Origin: Diphasiastrum complanatum
Taxonomy: Eukaryota; Streptophyta; Lycopodiopsida; Lycopodiales; Lycopodiaceae
Assembly (NCBI GenBank): GCA_029204225.1
Contig: CM055105.1
Span: 14,933,132 to 14,997,131 of the forward strand
Reading direction: 5' to 3'
Length of the DNA stretch: 64,000 nt
Position 1 is the first letter of the stretch; each line of letters opens with the position of its first letter. Shown here piece after piece: positions 1 through 11,512 of this stretch. The notes under the pieces are model-generated. The model did no database searches. It saw only the letters and a program-made list of their open reading frames with translations, and was not told where the DNA came from. The position numbers and the translations under genes were made by a program.

Positions 1-2450
1 TTAGCCAAGCTTTCCAATGATCTATTTTGGCTAAGAAATGGTTGAGTTTGAGGTGCTTTAAATACTAGTTTTTTGCTCCCTACAAATATCAACTTTTCAG
101 GCTTTTTGATAGTTTTGAGGCCAAATTTCAACTTTTTTGAAGTTACTGGCAACAATCTTGTTCCAAAATGCATAACTACTATTTTTCAATACCTGCAACT
201 TATATTTATAGGATTGTATGAAACTGTGTGTTCATAATAGTTGTAAACTTGTCTAATTGTAATAAAGTGGCCTCTTAATTAAGATCAGATTCAAGATCTT
301 GTAAGTAGTGATTTTCAAAAGCAAATCGTTTTTTGCTTCTTTTCTTTTCTATGTCTGTCAATTAATTCTATTCAATCATGTATTATTCTATTGCCATGTT
401 TTAAATGACCTTTCATGTTTCTCTTTCGATATTTTGGTACCATTTTCATTTTGAATATTGTGTTCATTTTCTTTAGCTTTTTGTCAAGGTTTTGTGTAGC
501 AGATTGGAGTAGAACTTCTGATCTCAAGCAACGAAAAAGAAGTCGTAAACATTCGCCACCTAATTGGATGATTGTGTCATTATATTGAATCTTAAACTTT
601 TCATTTTTCCTTAGGGCTTTTTGTTGTCTTTGCATAGCTTCATTACGAATAGATTATATAAGTTTAAAATTATGGAAGCTTGAGAATTTCATTCTTATTT
701 TACATTAATGATAACCTATCAGTAACCAATCACACTCTCCTATGTAGATGTCCATTTCAATGCATAATAGGTATGTGCCAATATTCAATGCTTGTTTTCC
801 TATGAATGACAACTTGTCCAAATTGTTAAATACAAGTTCTTTGTCCATTCATGCATACATTGTGTTGATGTATTTTAGATGGCCTTGTAGCTCTGTCTTT
901 TCATGTCTCAAAAATATTTATGTTTTGAATGTTGTCTTTCACTTTCTTCAGCTTTTTGACATTTACTTTATGAAATGTCATTCTTGGTTGTTTAGCCAAC
1001 TCATCATTCTATGTACATAGATGACAGAAATCTGTCGAGTTACTATACCTGTCTAGGAATGATTGTTTTCAAAAATATCAAATAAAAAACAATTGCTTGA
1101 GAGCACACTGAGCGAGCTTTGTAGAATATTTGAGATTTTTCATGGCAATATGCAATTTGCAATTTCAATTTCATTCTTCATATTACATTATCGTTCAGGA
1201 GAAAGGCGAATCTCCTAGTTTATAATTTTGAGAGAAAAATCACCACCTTTTATTTTTCCATCTTATATTTGATCAAAAAAAATGGCTCTCTAACAATTGA
1301 CCTTTTTTAACAATCGCTAACAATGTGGAAGGTCAAATATTGTACAAATCTTGCTTAGTGTTCTTTGAGGCAATTAATTTTTAATTTATATTTTTGAAAA
1401 CAACCACTTACTAAAAGTTTGATTTTAGATTCGTATTTGAGTCATTCAATAAAGCCATCTCCTACCATAGCCATCCATATGTGTTCAAACAAGGGATGTT
1501 CTGAGTCTATGTTTAGATGGTTCTGATTTTTGTTGATTAGAAATGATTGTGTATAGCTTCTGAAAACATCTTCTTCAATAGCAACAAGCTTATTTAATAT
1601 TCATGTTGTACTTACTCATTGAATCACTTCAATCCATCTTTAAAGTTTGGAGTGTGATTTTCAAGTAAAAAACCCCCTCTATATTAATCGACTCAAACAT
1701 GGATGCTATAATCTCCGAATCCTCATGTCATTCTATTGCATCACAAGCATGAGGAATTATGGTGTGTGTCATTGAAAAAATGAATGGCTCGATGTGTCCA
1801 CATTTCTTGTTTGTTGTGGTCACTGAGTTCAAATTGAAATTAAAGAATCGAAAGCATTCCTTAACTTGTCTCTAAACCCTAAACCATGAATGCTCAGGCA
1901 ATGTTTTTGCTAAATTTTTTGAGCAAATTAGATGGTTGGTTTATATTGGTCATCCATCGATGTGTGATTGGAATGGCTCATAATCAATGGTTATCAATGT
2001 ATGTCACTAACTAACTAAATTATTAGCAAGAGGGTTGGACTAAAAGCTGCATTTAGGTCGACTGAACATGGAAGTCAACAATTGTGGACCCAATGTCGAT
2101 AGAGTGGTAGGTCAATCATAAGGTGAAAGTTTTCTTATTCTATAGCAATCATATCCAATCACATCAATGCTTAGAGTTCATTTTGTCATTAACATGAAAC
2201 AATCATCATTGATATGAAATAAGCCATTATAGTTACCTTTTAAAATTTGGTGGTGGTCAAAATCTTTTTACTAGAACTTTTTGGACAAGTTATTTGACCA
2301 TTTTTTATAATTGATATGGCACTTGTAAAAATTTGATCGATGCAAGTCCATGTAGCCAATCATTGGTATTCTACTTTGGAGAAATGGGAGACAGTCATTT
2401 CATTTTTCAGATTATACAAGTAACTTGAAAGTAAAATAGAACTATCAATT
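1..2450. other. AT-rich non-coding stretch, no supported gene
   Basis: No reading frame here resembles a known family. A minus ORF of 87 codons (372-635) and a plus ORF of 90 codons (748-1020) both start with ATG but lie in low-complexity AT-rich DNA. Around 400-480, 880-970 and 2730-2770 there are loosely similar copies of a T-rich segment containing 'tttctctttc.atatttt', so part of this stretch is probably old repeat. I see no promoter, RNA gene or splice structure. Confidence 0.5.
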
Positions 2451-2459
2451 TTTATGCAA

Positions 2460-2665
2460 GTATCATTAATGGAAGCTTATCTGACAATCATCCCCATCTA
2501 TGCAAAATGTTCGTTTCAATGCTAACATGCTTGTAGTGATAGTCAATGACTATTTTACTACAGCTGCCTATTTGCAGAATCGATCCATCACCAAAGCCCT
2601 GAATGGCAAGACACCTTACGAGGTGTGGACATGATCAAAACCATCACTCAAATATATTTGAGTGA
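2460..2665 (+). pseudogene. Copia integrase C-terminal remnant
   Basis: Conceptual translation gives YLQNRSITKALNGKTPYEVW, which is the conserved end of the Copia (Ty1) integrase core ('YL.NR.PTKAL.GKTPYE.W.GKKP'), followed by a stop and then KPSLKYI. In an active element this part of the polyprotein inserts the cDNA into the genome. Only about 60 residues are recognisable. The DDE residues, reverse transcriptase and LTRs are not visible nearby, so this is a dead fragment. Confidence 0.7.
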
Positions 2666-2832
2666 ATGAAAAGTCTTTCAAGAACTTTTGATTTTTAATC
2701 ACAAGTTTTCTATTCAGTCATGTATGAATTCTCTTGTCATGTTATAAATGACCTTGCATCTTTCTCTTTGAATATTTCGCCCTTGAAAAAACCTAGAGTG
2801 AAATAAAACCCTAAATTGTAACCCTTTCTCTC

Positions 2833-2836
<4 letters not shown>

Positions 2837-2872
<36 letters not shown>
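2837..2872. repeat. (TG)18 microsatellite
   Basis: An uninterrupted dinucleotide run of about 36 bp, preceded by 'tctctctata'. It sits about 170 bp after the Copia integrase remnant. Confidence 0.97.
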
Positions 2873-2874
<2 letters not shown>

Positions 2875-2879
2875 GCCAA

Positions 2880-3730
2880 ACATTGGAAAAGTTCCATGCT
2901 TCACACCCATCGGATTATAGCCCTAGTTTTGTCCACGGACAATCAAAAAACAAAAAGAATTTCAACTAAAATTTGCAAATTTTGAATGGAAATTTCTATC
3001 AAAGAACATGGCTCACAAAAGTAGAATCATTGCTGCAAACTTTTACGCTAAAGCAAGTTGTTATCAATGTTAAATCTTAATATTCTTAGCTATATTGATT
3101 GCTTGTACAGAGATGCATGAGAGATTCTCGAGAATAGGTGGGTTTTAGAAAGAGGATTTCTTTGATTATTATTTTTTTACTTGTCCACTCTATGCATTTA
3201 ACTTTCAGGTCTGATTGATAGCCTAAAGCATCTACTCAGGAGTTTAACCGACTTTCAGTCATAGTCAATTATCTTTTTCTATCCTTGGTGGTAAAAGTAT
3301 CATCTGCAACCCAGAAAGAAACCTGTCTTGCTAGAAATTTTTGTGGCAGCATAATTAATTACCACCAAACAAGCAAGAATCCATTTTTTCTAGAAAAGTT
3401 TCTTGATTGATTTTCCTCACAGAACAGGCAGGGAAATGAGTAAGACAAATATCTTCCTTTAGGCTTAATAAGCTTATGCATGGAATTTAAAAATTTCAGC
3501 CAAGCCCTTTACCTAGCTTGTGTTCAAAAAGAATTTCATGGTAAGCAATTATCCACGAATTTTATAGCACCAAATATCTTCTTTCATTTATTTTCATAAA
3601 TTCCTACAACAAGCAAATATCATGCCCTCACATAATAGATTGAAAGTATGACCTGTAAAAGGCCTTTCCAAATGTAAAAAAAATGTTTGGCTTCAAAACT
3701 TGATGAAAGCAACACAATTCTTCCTTTCAG
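2880..3730. other. Non-coding spacer
   Basis: AT-rich, with no ORF above about 60 codons and no family match. It probably holds the leader of the Copia element whose gag starts at 3735, but I could not find an LTR boundary or a primer-binding site in it. Confidence 0.45.
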
Positions 3731-3734
3731 ACAC

Positions 3735-4640
3735 ATGGAGCAATTGTCTTCAAAAATTCATCTCATTGAGCGATTCAATGGCAACGACTTTCACATGTGG
3801 AAGTATCCTATGAAGATGATAATGTTAGAGAAATATTAATGGGATGTGGTCGATGGATCCTCGATCCTACCACAACAAGATGCTAATCTCATAGCCAAAT
3901 GGAAATCCAAAGCTGGAAAAGCTCTTGTATTAATATCCATGAATCTCAAAAATATACAAATATCTCATATCAGTAGCAGCAAAACATCAAAACAAGCTTG
4001 GGATAATCTTGTAAGTCTGTATGAGACCCAAGATGTTACCACTCATCTATTCTTGTAGAAGAGATTTTTTTCATGCAAAATGCCATAATTGACTTCAATC
4101 AGTGACCATGTTAATCATGTTAGATCATTAATTGATCAACACGATGCAATCGAATAACCCATTGCTGACAACGATGCGGTCATGACATTCTTAGAAAGCC
4201 TTCCCACTTCCTACGATCATCTGGTCATGCTAATCTCGACACATCTAGATTTAACATTGCAAAAGGTCACCTCAATTCTTCTCAAAGAAGAACTTCGAAA
4301 GAAGTCGAATGATGTTTCTACGTTAGACAAGTCAATCGTCCTGTACTCGAAGAAGAAGAAGCACTCGAAAAAATCTGCTATCAATGTTTCGAAGTCAAAT
4401 AGATACACATCCGACACAACGGGAAAAGTCAAAACATCAACATATCAAACTCTTCTACAGGTATTGCAAGAAGAAAGGACATGCGGCAAAGAACCAACAG
4501 GCTCATGCTACAGTTACTAATGCTTTAAAAGACAAATCCAACCAAAAGATGTTCATTACCGAATCAAACAATTGTTCAAATTTCATCTATTGGTATCTCG
4601 AATCTGGTGCAACACAACATATGACTTCAAGATGAGACTG
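3735..4640 (+). pseudogene. Copia family A gag-protease remnant
   Basis: Starts at ATG 3735. Translation follows the Copia gag (UBN2-type) pattern: an N-terminal 'IERFNGNDFHMWKYPMK', then 'KTSKQAWDNLVSLYE', then 'FLESLPTSYDHLV'. A damaged zinc knuckle follows (FYRYCKKKGHAAK, first and last Cys lost) and then the aspartic protease start 'YLESGATQHMTSR', where the usual DSG is ESG. At least three stops and a frame change break it. The gag most resembles the one at 32.2-33.1 kb, so both belong to one family. Coding ends just before the miniature LTR element at 4693, and integrase, RT and RNase H are missing. In a live element gag would form the particle and the protease would cut the polyprotein. 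Confidence 0.85.
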
Positions 4641-4692
4641 GTTTACAATAGATCCCATCATGAATGGATCAATGTACTTTATTACATTTTGT

Positions 4693-5290
4693 TGGAGGAT
4701 GCAAGCTACGCACAAAGCGGCTGCATCCAAAAAGGCACCAAAATCCCATAAGCAAATGGAGACTATAACAGAATCCACATATAAGCTCATTGTAGACAAT
4801 GTACCCTTTTGGGGTCAAAAAGGGAATGATGGCAAGTGGCTAGGCGGTGTGGATGGGATCCCGCACGCAGCTCGCAAGCACACATGACACGCCATATCAT
4901 CTACTGGACCGCTCTCCGCTGCCGACAAACTCTAAGTTGGTATCAGAGCAAGAATTCTGGTCCTGAACGAGCAAGTGGGAGTTTCCTTTGCCCTGTGATC
5001 GCTTGAGTGGAGGTGTTGGAGGATGCAAGCTACGCACAAAACAACTGTGCCCAAAAAGGCACCAAAAAGAGTGCATTCATCCCATAAGCAAATGGAGACT
5101 ATAACACAATCCACATATAAGCTCATTGTAGACAATGTACCCTTGTCCCATGGTACCAGCCCTTTTGGGGTCAAAAGGGGAATGATGGCGGGTGGCTAGG
5201 CAGTGGGGATGGGATCTCGCACGCGGCTCGCAGGCGCGCACACATGCCACATCGTCTACTGGACCGCTCTCCACTGCCGACAAACTCTGA
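4693..5290 (+). mobile_element. TRIM-like miniature LTR retrotransposon
   Basis: Two direct repeats, about 4693-4935 and 5017-5290, both start TGGAGGATGCAAGCTACGCA (preceded by TGT) and end near 'CTGCCGACAAACTCT'. The left copy is followed after two bases by TGGTATCAGAGC (4938-4949), the standard plant tRNA-iMet primer-binding site. Only about 65 bp of internal sequence follows, ending in a purine tract (GAGTGGAGG, 5005-5013) directly before the right copy. This is the full architecture of a terminal-repeat retrotransposon in miniature: no coding, total about 600 bp. The right LTR has two insertions (about 12 and 19 bp) relative to the left. It sits between a Copia gag remnant and a Copia LTR. 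A clean target duplication was not found (TTTGT before, ATTGT after at best). Confidence 0.8.
4938..4949 (+). promoter_or_regulatory. Primer-binding site (tRNA-iMet) of the TRIM
   Basis: TGGTATCAGAGC is complementary to the 3' end of plant initiator tRNA-Met, where reverse transcription starts. It lies directly after the left LTR. Confidence 0.88.
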
Positions 5291-5292
5291 AT

Positions 5293-5770
5293 TGTTGGAT
5301 TTATTTCCTCTACTCTCCTAAATCCTATGTTAATTTGCCTCCATTCATGCTGCTGTATTTTACTTGTGTTGTCCCACAATCTGCATATTTACACGTAATA
5401 TAAGACAGGCGAAAAAGACGACAGTTGCAACAGTCTGCATTTTTACTCACTATTTATGACAAGCGAAAAATGCAACAGTTGCACAGCCTGCGTATTTACA
5501 AGTAAACCTGAAGAGGTGAAACATGTGACACTGCATTTTTACATGCATTTTATGACAGACAAAAAATGCGACACTGCACTTTTACACACATTTTATGACA
5601 GGCGAAAAAAGCAAAAAATGTGACATTGCATTTTTTAATACATTTTATGACAGACGACACTTGCTTAAAATGGGACACTGCATTTTTACACGCACTTTAT
5701 GACAGGCGAAAAATGCGAAAAATGCGACACTGCATTTTTACACGCAATTTATGACAGGTGACACTTGCCT
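5293..5770 (+). repeat. Copia family A LTR fragment with internal minisatellite
   Basis: Starts TGTTGGATTT, like the family A LTRs at 12882 and 48320. From about 5400 to 5760 it is an imperfect tandem array (6-7 units of roughly 45-65 bp) whose core is 'GACACTGCATTTTTACACGC' followed by 'TTTATGACAGGCGAAAAATG'. The same unit appears in reverse orientation inside the family A LTR at 58.46-58.63 kb, so the array is part of the LTR and varies in copy number between insertions. The right boundary is unclear. Confidence 0.75.
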
Positions 5771-6640
5771 CTAAAAATGTGAGACTTGCTTTTAAAAGGG
5801 CGCAGGTTGCTTTTAGGTAAGGTCAAGGCCAAAGGCCAAAAGGTGTCGCAATTTCGCATTTCGTGATAGCTGATGACGTCAACTATTACCAAAAGTTCGT
5901 GAACTGTAAAATGGGTAGTAAGAGCTTGGACTCTTATATCCAAAAATACAGATCTCTGAAATTGAGTTCCATCATTCGATCCTAAATTGGCACTTTGACA
6001 ATTTATCCCAGGGTTGCTTGCCAATTATGAAAAGGAATGTAGGAAAAATGTGCTTCAAAGCCTCGAGGATGTTTTTCAAATAGCAAAAGCATATGATTCC
6101 ACGGTAATGGTATTCAGAAAGCAATTTCAGCAAATTTCAACCACTTTGAAAACCAGGAAGAGAAAGAAGCGAGGGTACGAATGATTATTCAGTAAATCAC
6201 AGTCTCCAGTTGTTGATTTTGAGAAACATGTTCTCACTTTCAAGGAGGGTGATAAGGTAGCTACTTTATTTGGTAGCAAATTTGTACATCTGTCGGATGA
6301 AATTATTACAGTTAATATAATGGAAATATTTGATTATTCATAGTATGAAGTTTTTTCAGTATTTGCTATTTCTTTTATGGATGTTTATGATGTATATCTA
6401 AATAGTTGTGAATTCTATGCAATTCTTAACTCAGTAAGTTTAGATCTTGAACAAGCAAATGAAAAATCAGATCATAATTGAATTGACCATCAGAATTATC
6501 TCATAATTTATCGCTATTTAGGTCCATAGACCACAAAATAGAATTATTAATTCCAATAAGCCAACCTATCTGTAGATATTTTTATAGGTTCTCTTAGAAA
6601 GAGGAGATAGAGATTTTCAATCAAATAGAAAACTATATGA
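5771..6640. other. Non-coding or heavily decayed retroelement sequence
   Basis: Nothing recognisable by translation. Because the Gypsy RT begins just after it on the plus strand, this stretch may be decayed Gypsy gag/protease, but no catalytic motif is visible. Confidence 0.4.
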
Positions 6641-7885
6641 GTATGGGACATATCCGACCCAGTAAGTCACTATGAGACACTCATATTCTTCTGAAAGTAA
6701 AGATGTATGGAGGTTTCAAGACGTGCGTGGATTACAAGAGGTTAAACAAATTGACTATTAAGAATAAATATCCGTTATCCAAGATGAATGATCTTGTAGA
6801 TCGCCTAGGTGGGGCTAAATGCTTTACTAAGATAGATCTCATGACATTGTATCATTAGATAAGAATTAATTCGAAAAATGTCCAAAAGACTGTATTTCGT
6901 ACTAGATTTGGCCATTATGAATTTTTAGTGTTGCCTTTTGAGTTTACGAACGCTCCAAAAATGTTCCAACCATTGATGAACGATTTGTTTTGTCCATATT
7001 TGGATAAGTTTGTCGTAGTGTTCCTAGATGATTTTCGTCTTCATAAGACCTTTGAGGAACACATAAAACACTTGAAACTATCGTGATGAAATTCTGGTAG
7101 GAGTTACTCTATACTAAGGAATCCAAGTATGAATTATTTAAGCATGAGTTGGTCTATCTCGATCATACACACTTTTTATGGGATCAAGATTGACGAGGAT
7201 AAAATCAAGATAGTGGGTGATGGGTCGATTGTGCAAACTGTCAGACAAGGTAAATCATTTTTGGAATTTACGATTTTCTTTCGAAGATTCATTGAGGATT
7301 ATGCTAAAGTAGCAGCACCGCTCAATAATTTGACGAAAGAGAGTGTTAACAAAAAGAAAAAAAGAAATCAACCTAGTTTGCCTGTTGTTTGGAACAAAAA
7401 ATTGAATCAATGTTTTGAGAAACTTAAAACTTTGATCATATCGACTCCCATTTTACAGATTGTAGATCCAGATTTATCTTACGTCGAGAGAACTGACGCA
7501 AGTGGTACTACAATTGGAGTGATTCTATTACAAAATGATAGGCCACTAGCATTTGAAAACAAGAAATTCACTGGTCCTCAGTTGCGTTATACTACACATG
7601 AAAATGAATTATTTGCAGTTATCTATGTGCTAAAAACTTGGAAACACTATTTATATGGTAGTAAATTTACAGTGTACAAGGATCATTAGCCTCTTAAGTA
7701 CTTTTGTAATCAGCATGATCTTTAAGGGAGGAAAGCCCGATGGGCCGAATTGGTACAAGAATTCGATCATGAAATTTGTTATATAAGAAGTAGCTCGAAT
7801 CAAGTTGTGGATGCTCTTAGTCGGATTGGTGAACTGAATGATTTGTCATTCACCCATATTTCCATGGATCTATATTTTTGATGAG
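6640..7885 (+). pseudogene. Ty3/Gypsy reverse transcriptase-RNase H remnant
   Basis: Translation in pieces gives the start of Gypsy RT (GHIRPSKS), then VDYKRLNKLTIKNKYPLSKM with DRLGGAKCFTKIDL (motif A Asp present). The polymerase box is VVFLDDF, with both catalytic Asp kept. After a break near 7085-7100 comes the connection segment, then RNase H from about 7490: TDASGTTIGVILLQ, then KKFTGPQLRYTTHENELFAV, and SNQVVDALSRI near 7800. The longest open part is 7129-7689, closed by a TAG in the RNase H where the usual sequence is 'DH.PLKY'. At least four stops or frame changes are present. No integrase or LTR follows; similarity ends near 7885 where the next element begins. Confidence 0.88.
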
Positions 7886-8239
7886 AGAAAAATATAAATA
7901 TGATTCCCACATCACATTGATAGGCAACTTTTGATGAAAAAAACTAAATATGGAATTGGCTTGCTCTCGGGAGAGAGAGTTTACAAGTAGTTGCTATTGG
8001 GTAGAGAGAGAATATTGAAAAAATTCTAAGTGTTGAAAGCTCTCTCACTCTCATAGAGTGGATCAAGGTCCAAGATAGGTGGGAATGAAGATCAACCATT
8101 GGACCACTCTCACACCACCTCTTACATTGATTGGACCATTTTGGTGCATCTCTTGCTATGATTGGTCCATATTGTCAAATGACACTTTGAGGTGCATAGT
8201 CACTAGCCCTCTACCATCAAGCCAAGTGTAAGCAACCTA

Positions 8240-8660
8240 CACTATCACGAGCACAATCCTTTTGCACACAATCCTGCTTTGAATTTGTTGATAGATCCAT
8301 TGTTGTTGTACTTTACTCGAAACACCCACTTGCATCGAATAACATGTTTGTTGATAGGTGGATCCACAGCCTCCCAAGTGTGTTAGAAATCAAGGCATCA
8401 TACTATTTGGAAATGGCCTCAAACCACTTCTTAGATTGGAGTGCATCTTGTATATCTCTTGGCTCTTCATGAGAGATGAAAAATACATGATATGAGGTGC
8501 CATCCTCCACTTGCTTTCCTTTATCCACATATGTGAGCCTCCTTGGTTTGGATCTCTCTCTCATGGATCTTCTTGGTGTAGTTGCTTGAAGATCCTTCTC
8601 CTCAAGCCTCAACCACCACATCTTGATTAGCATCAAGATTGATAATTGTTGATTCTCCAT
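8240..8660 (-). pseudogene. Copia family B linker and truncated RT start
   Basis: 8660-8403 translates to the linker between integrase and RT (RRSMRERSKPRRLTYVDKG, then DIQDALQSKKWFEAI, the usual 'A....W..AM.EE' box). About 8345-8240 continues with KHVIRCKWVFRVKYNNNGSI and KAGLCAKG, the first RT block ('KWV.K.KY..DG.I...KARLVAKG'). It stops there, before any catalytic Asp. Confidence 0.8.
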
Positions 8661-9006
8661 GAGGTGACTTGATCATGCCTCATCCAAGTTGAGTTTTTGA
8701 TCTTCATGAAAGTTCACATCTCTACTTACAACAATTTTGTTTGTATAGGGAACAAAGATTCTATATTCTTTCTTGGTTGATGAATATCCATCACTCCACG
8801 TGCACAAAGCAAATACAACCAAATATCTTAAGGTAATCTACCTTAGGCTTTTCCGTATACAAATCTCATATGATGATATTTTTTCTAAAGCAAGTCTATC
8901 ACAAAGATTATTGGCACATGAAATTGTTTTTCCTCAAAAGTCTTTTGGAAGAGATGCCTCTATCCTAATTGCTTTTGCACATTCACATAGAGTTCTATTT
9001 TTTCTT

Positions 9007-9785
9007 TCAGCAACCCTTTGTTGGGGGGAATAAGCACAAGTAAACTCTCTCCTCACACTCTCTCTCAACTAAATCTTTGAATTTAGGGAAGACATCAAAC
9101 ACCATAGATTTGGAAGATAAGAGATACATCCAAGAAAATCTTTTGTGATTATCTATAAAAGTGAGATAACAACTAGCTCCTCCTTTGCTCTTGGAAGAGG
9201 AAAAGTGAACATCCATGTGTACTAGCTCAAAAGGATTATGAGTCTTGATGTTGGATCTTAAAAAAGGCCTTCTATGAGATTTGGCAATAGCACAAGGTTC
9301 ACAAGGTTGAAGCTCGTTTGACATATGGACTTTGGCAATCCAATAGTTTTTCCATATCTGACCATAGATGACATGGCCTTGAAATTGGGGTGGCCCAATC
9401 TCTTGTGCCATAAATCTTCTTGAGAAATCTTGGTTTTGTAGGCAACATCACAAATGCTAGCATACTCACTAGAATCTAGTTTGTACAACCTCCCAAATCT
9501 AGATCCTCTAGCTATCACTTCATACTCTCTCTTGATTACTTACGTGCCAACATCAAATTTGACATGCCAACCATTATCAAACAATTGACCAACGCTAATG
9601 AGATTTTTTGTTAGCTTGGGTACATAAAGAACATCATTGAGACACACAGTTTTTGATGATGCTACACTCAATAAAATACATCCTATTCCTTCAATCCTAA
9701 ACTCAACATCATTTGATGTATATATTGACCTCTTAGTACCCTCATAAGGCAAGAGACTAGTGAATAGATTTTTAGAACTAGGCAT
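9007..9785 (-). pseudogene. Copia family B protease end, pre-integrase and integrase N-terminus
   Basis: 9785-9540 encodes the region after the protease (VLYVPKLTKNLISVGQLFDN, a typical Copia signature). 9518-9258 holds the GAG pre-integrase domain (LWHKRLGHPNFKAMSSM). 9411-9007 encodes CEPCAIAKSHRRPF (second zinc pair) and HMDVHFSSSKSKGGASCYLTFIDNH split over two stretches: the first catalytic Asp (MDV) and the second (FIDNH) of the DDE core are both present. The frames overlap, so at least one frameshift separates them. The same protein family occurs on the plus strand at 62.0 kb. Confidence 0.88.
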
Positions 9786-9818
9786 ATAGGAACTAGCCCC
9801 ACTATCTATCCACCACGA

Positions 9819-10721
9819 TTATTCAATCTTGATGGGAGAAGTAGAAAAACTTGACTTCATCAAGGAATCCTCCCTATCACTCTCATTACCCTTACTCTCT
9901 TTCTCATTAGTAAGGTCAGCTTGTTTGAATTGGTTCTTTTTCTTGAAGAAATTTGAGGCATAGTGGCCTTTCTTGCCACAAAAGAAAACTTTGATCTTCT
10001 TCTTCTTCTTCCCAATAGATGTTGTAGCTTGAGAGGAATGGTTCTCATCTCCATCTTTGACTTTGTCTTTGTCCTTCTTGAAGTGTTGGTGTTGTTGTTG
10101 TCCTTTTCTCCTCCCCTTTGGCTTGTCCTTTGTGAATAGTGCTTTGTCCTCTCTGCCATACTTCAATGAAAATGTGTTGATCCTCAATAGCTTGTTCTCT
10201 TGCCTTCACTCCTCAGCAATAAGAACTCCTTGTAGTGCTTGCAAGCTCATCTTTAATTGCATAAGATTGGACAATATTATCAAATACATCTCTCAATCCA
10301 TAAAGGATTACTTGCACTAAAACACTTTGATTGAGATGATGTCCTATGCAAGCAAGCTCTCTATAAAGATCCTTCACTCTCAAGACAAAATTTGAAGCAC
10401 TCTCATTATTCTTTTGGAAGCTTTGAGAGATTTGCTTTCCTAAGAGTGAGCAATCTAGATGTATTCTTGGCCTTCATAGATGGCTTTGAGGGTGTCCCAA
10501 GCCTCCTTGGCTGAGGTGCAAGAACTAATCTCCCTCAACACTTCGTTGCATACATTCATTTTAATGCAATGGAAGGCAATCCCTGCTCTCTTCTTGTATA
10601 TTTGTGCTTCTCGGAGCACTTGTGACTCATCCTCAATTCCAAGTACAATATCCATCACATCTTGGAAGTCCAAAAACGATTCCATCCTCATCTTCCAAAT
10701 AGCATAATTGGAGGTGATCAA
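9819..10721 (-). pseudogene. Copia family B gag
   Basis: Starts near 10721 with TSNYAIWKMRMESFL, the canonical Copia gag start, followed by SSCTSAKEAWDTLKAIYEG (10721-10455). The central part is frameshifted (about 10190-10450). The C-terminal half (10187-9819) is Lys/Glu-rich and carries a zinc knuckle FFCGKKGHYASNFFKKK in which the first and last Cys of the CCHC are replaced by Phe. Gag packages the element RNA, and loss of two zinc ligands should disable it. Homologous gag starts occur at 30.4 kb and 34.9 kb on the same strand. Confidence 0.88.
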
Positions 10722-10733
10722 TCTCTCACCTTG

Positions 10734-10736
<3 letters not shown>

Positions 10737-10785
<49 letters not shown>
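10737..10785. repeat. (AG)n microsatellite at the gag start of a Copia element
   Basis: About 49 bp of perfect AG. It lies immediately 5' (minus-strand sense) of the family B gag, where the leader and initiator should be. Sequence beyond it no longer resembles the element. Confidence 0.97.
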
Positions 10786-10787
<2 letters not shown>

Positions 10788-11512
10788 TAGGCGTGCATCC
10801 TCAGCTAGTCATGAACAGAGAACCGCTGAAATTTTGGAGTGGCGCCTTTAGCACAAGCACGGAGGAATAGTTTTGTTGCTTTAAGATCTGTTCATACAAG
10901 TGCTTGTTTGCAAATGTAAAACATCGAATTTTCAAGATTCAATTTCCAGATTGCTATCTTTAAAAAATTGTTCCTTGAGTTATATAAACGGGAAAATGTG
11001 TTTAGCACAAAAGCAAAAACCATGCTTTTACTCTGGAAACATGAATTAAAGGCAAGAAAAGAAAATAGGATGTCTTCATTTTTCTATCCAAAAGCATGTT
11101 GAGAATGTGTCCAAAATTTTTGCAAAAATGAGACGTAGAGTTTCAAAAACTTATTTCCATCTAGTAAGTCAAAATCAAATGGAAAAGTTTGTTAGAGAGT
11201 CACTTTTCTTACGGAAATTCAAGTTTCCTTTGCTTAACATATGTAAATTTTAAACACAAGAACACACTTTAAGCATACTAAAAAAGGTGGTTTATAGCCT
11301 TTAGCTTCCACTAGATTTTAACATTTGTATTCACTTTACGGCTTTGAAAAAAAGTAGTGAATCAAACTAGATTCTATGCCATTGTTTAAACAAAAGTTTG
11401 AAGCAAAATCATCAAATATGTTAACAATTCCGAAAGTGAACTTCAAGAAGCTTATTCCAAATAAAACCATCATTCACTCCTTTACCATAGCAAAAACATT
11501 TCAACTGTTTTG
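10786..11512. other. Non-coding spacer between two Copia remnants
   Basis: No ORF, no LTR similarity, no RNA gene seen. AT-rich, with several short A and T runs. Confidence 0.5.

Larger units (their letters stand above)
7880..10736 (-). mobile_element. Copia family B element, minus strand, internally deleted
   Basis: Reading the minus strand from 10736 down: gag, zinc knuckle, protease end, pre-integrase domain, integrase, the integrase-RT linker, the first ~40 residues of RT, then a 3' LTR-like segment (about 8235-7880). Most of RT and all of RNase H are missing, so RT joins the LTR directly. The LTR-like segment shares 'CTCGGG.AGAGAGAGAAT' and surrounding sequence with the family B LTR at 31.3-31.8 kb. 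The 5' end is cut by a microsatellite at 10737. The piece is transcriptionally dead as far as can be seen. Individual domains are listed separately. Confidence 0.8.

Noticed and set aside
4587-5379. Overlapping ORFs on both strands between 4.6 and 5.4 kb
   Set aside because: They are shadows of the TRIM LTRs; the duplicated peptide (STMSLYVD.VIVSICLWD) simply reflects the direct repeat.
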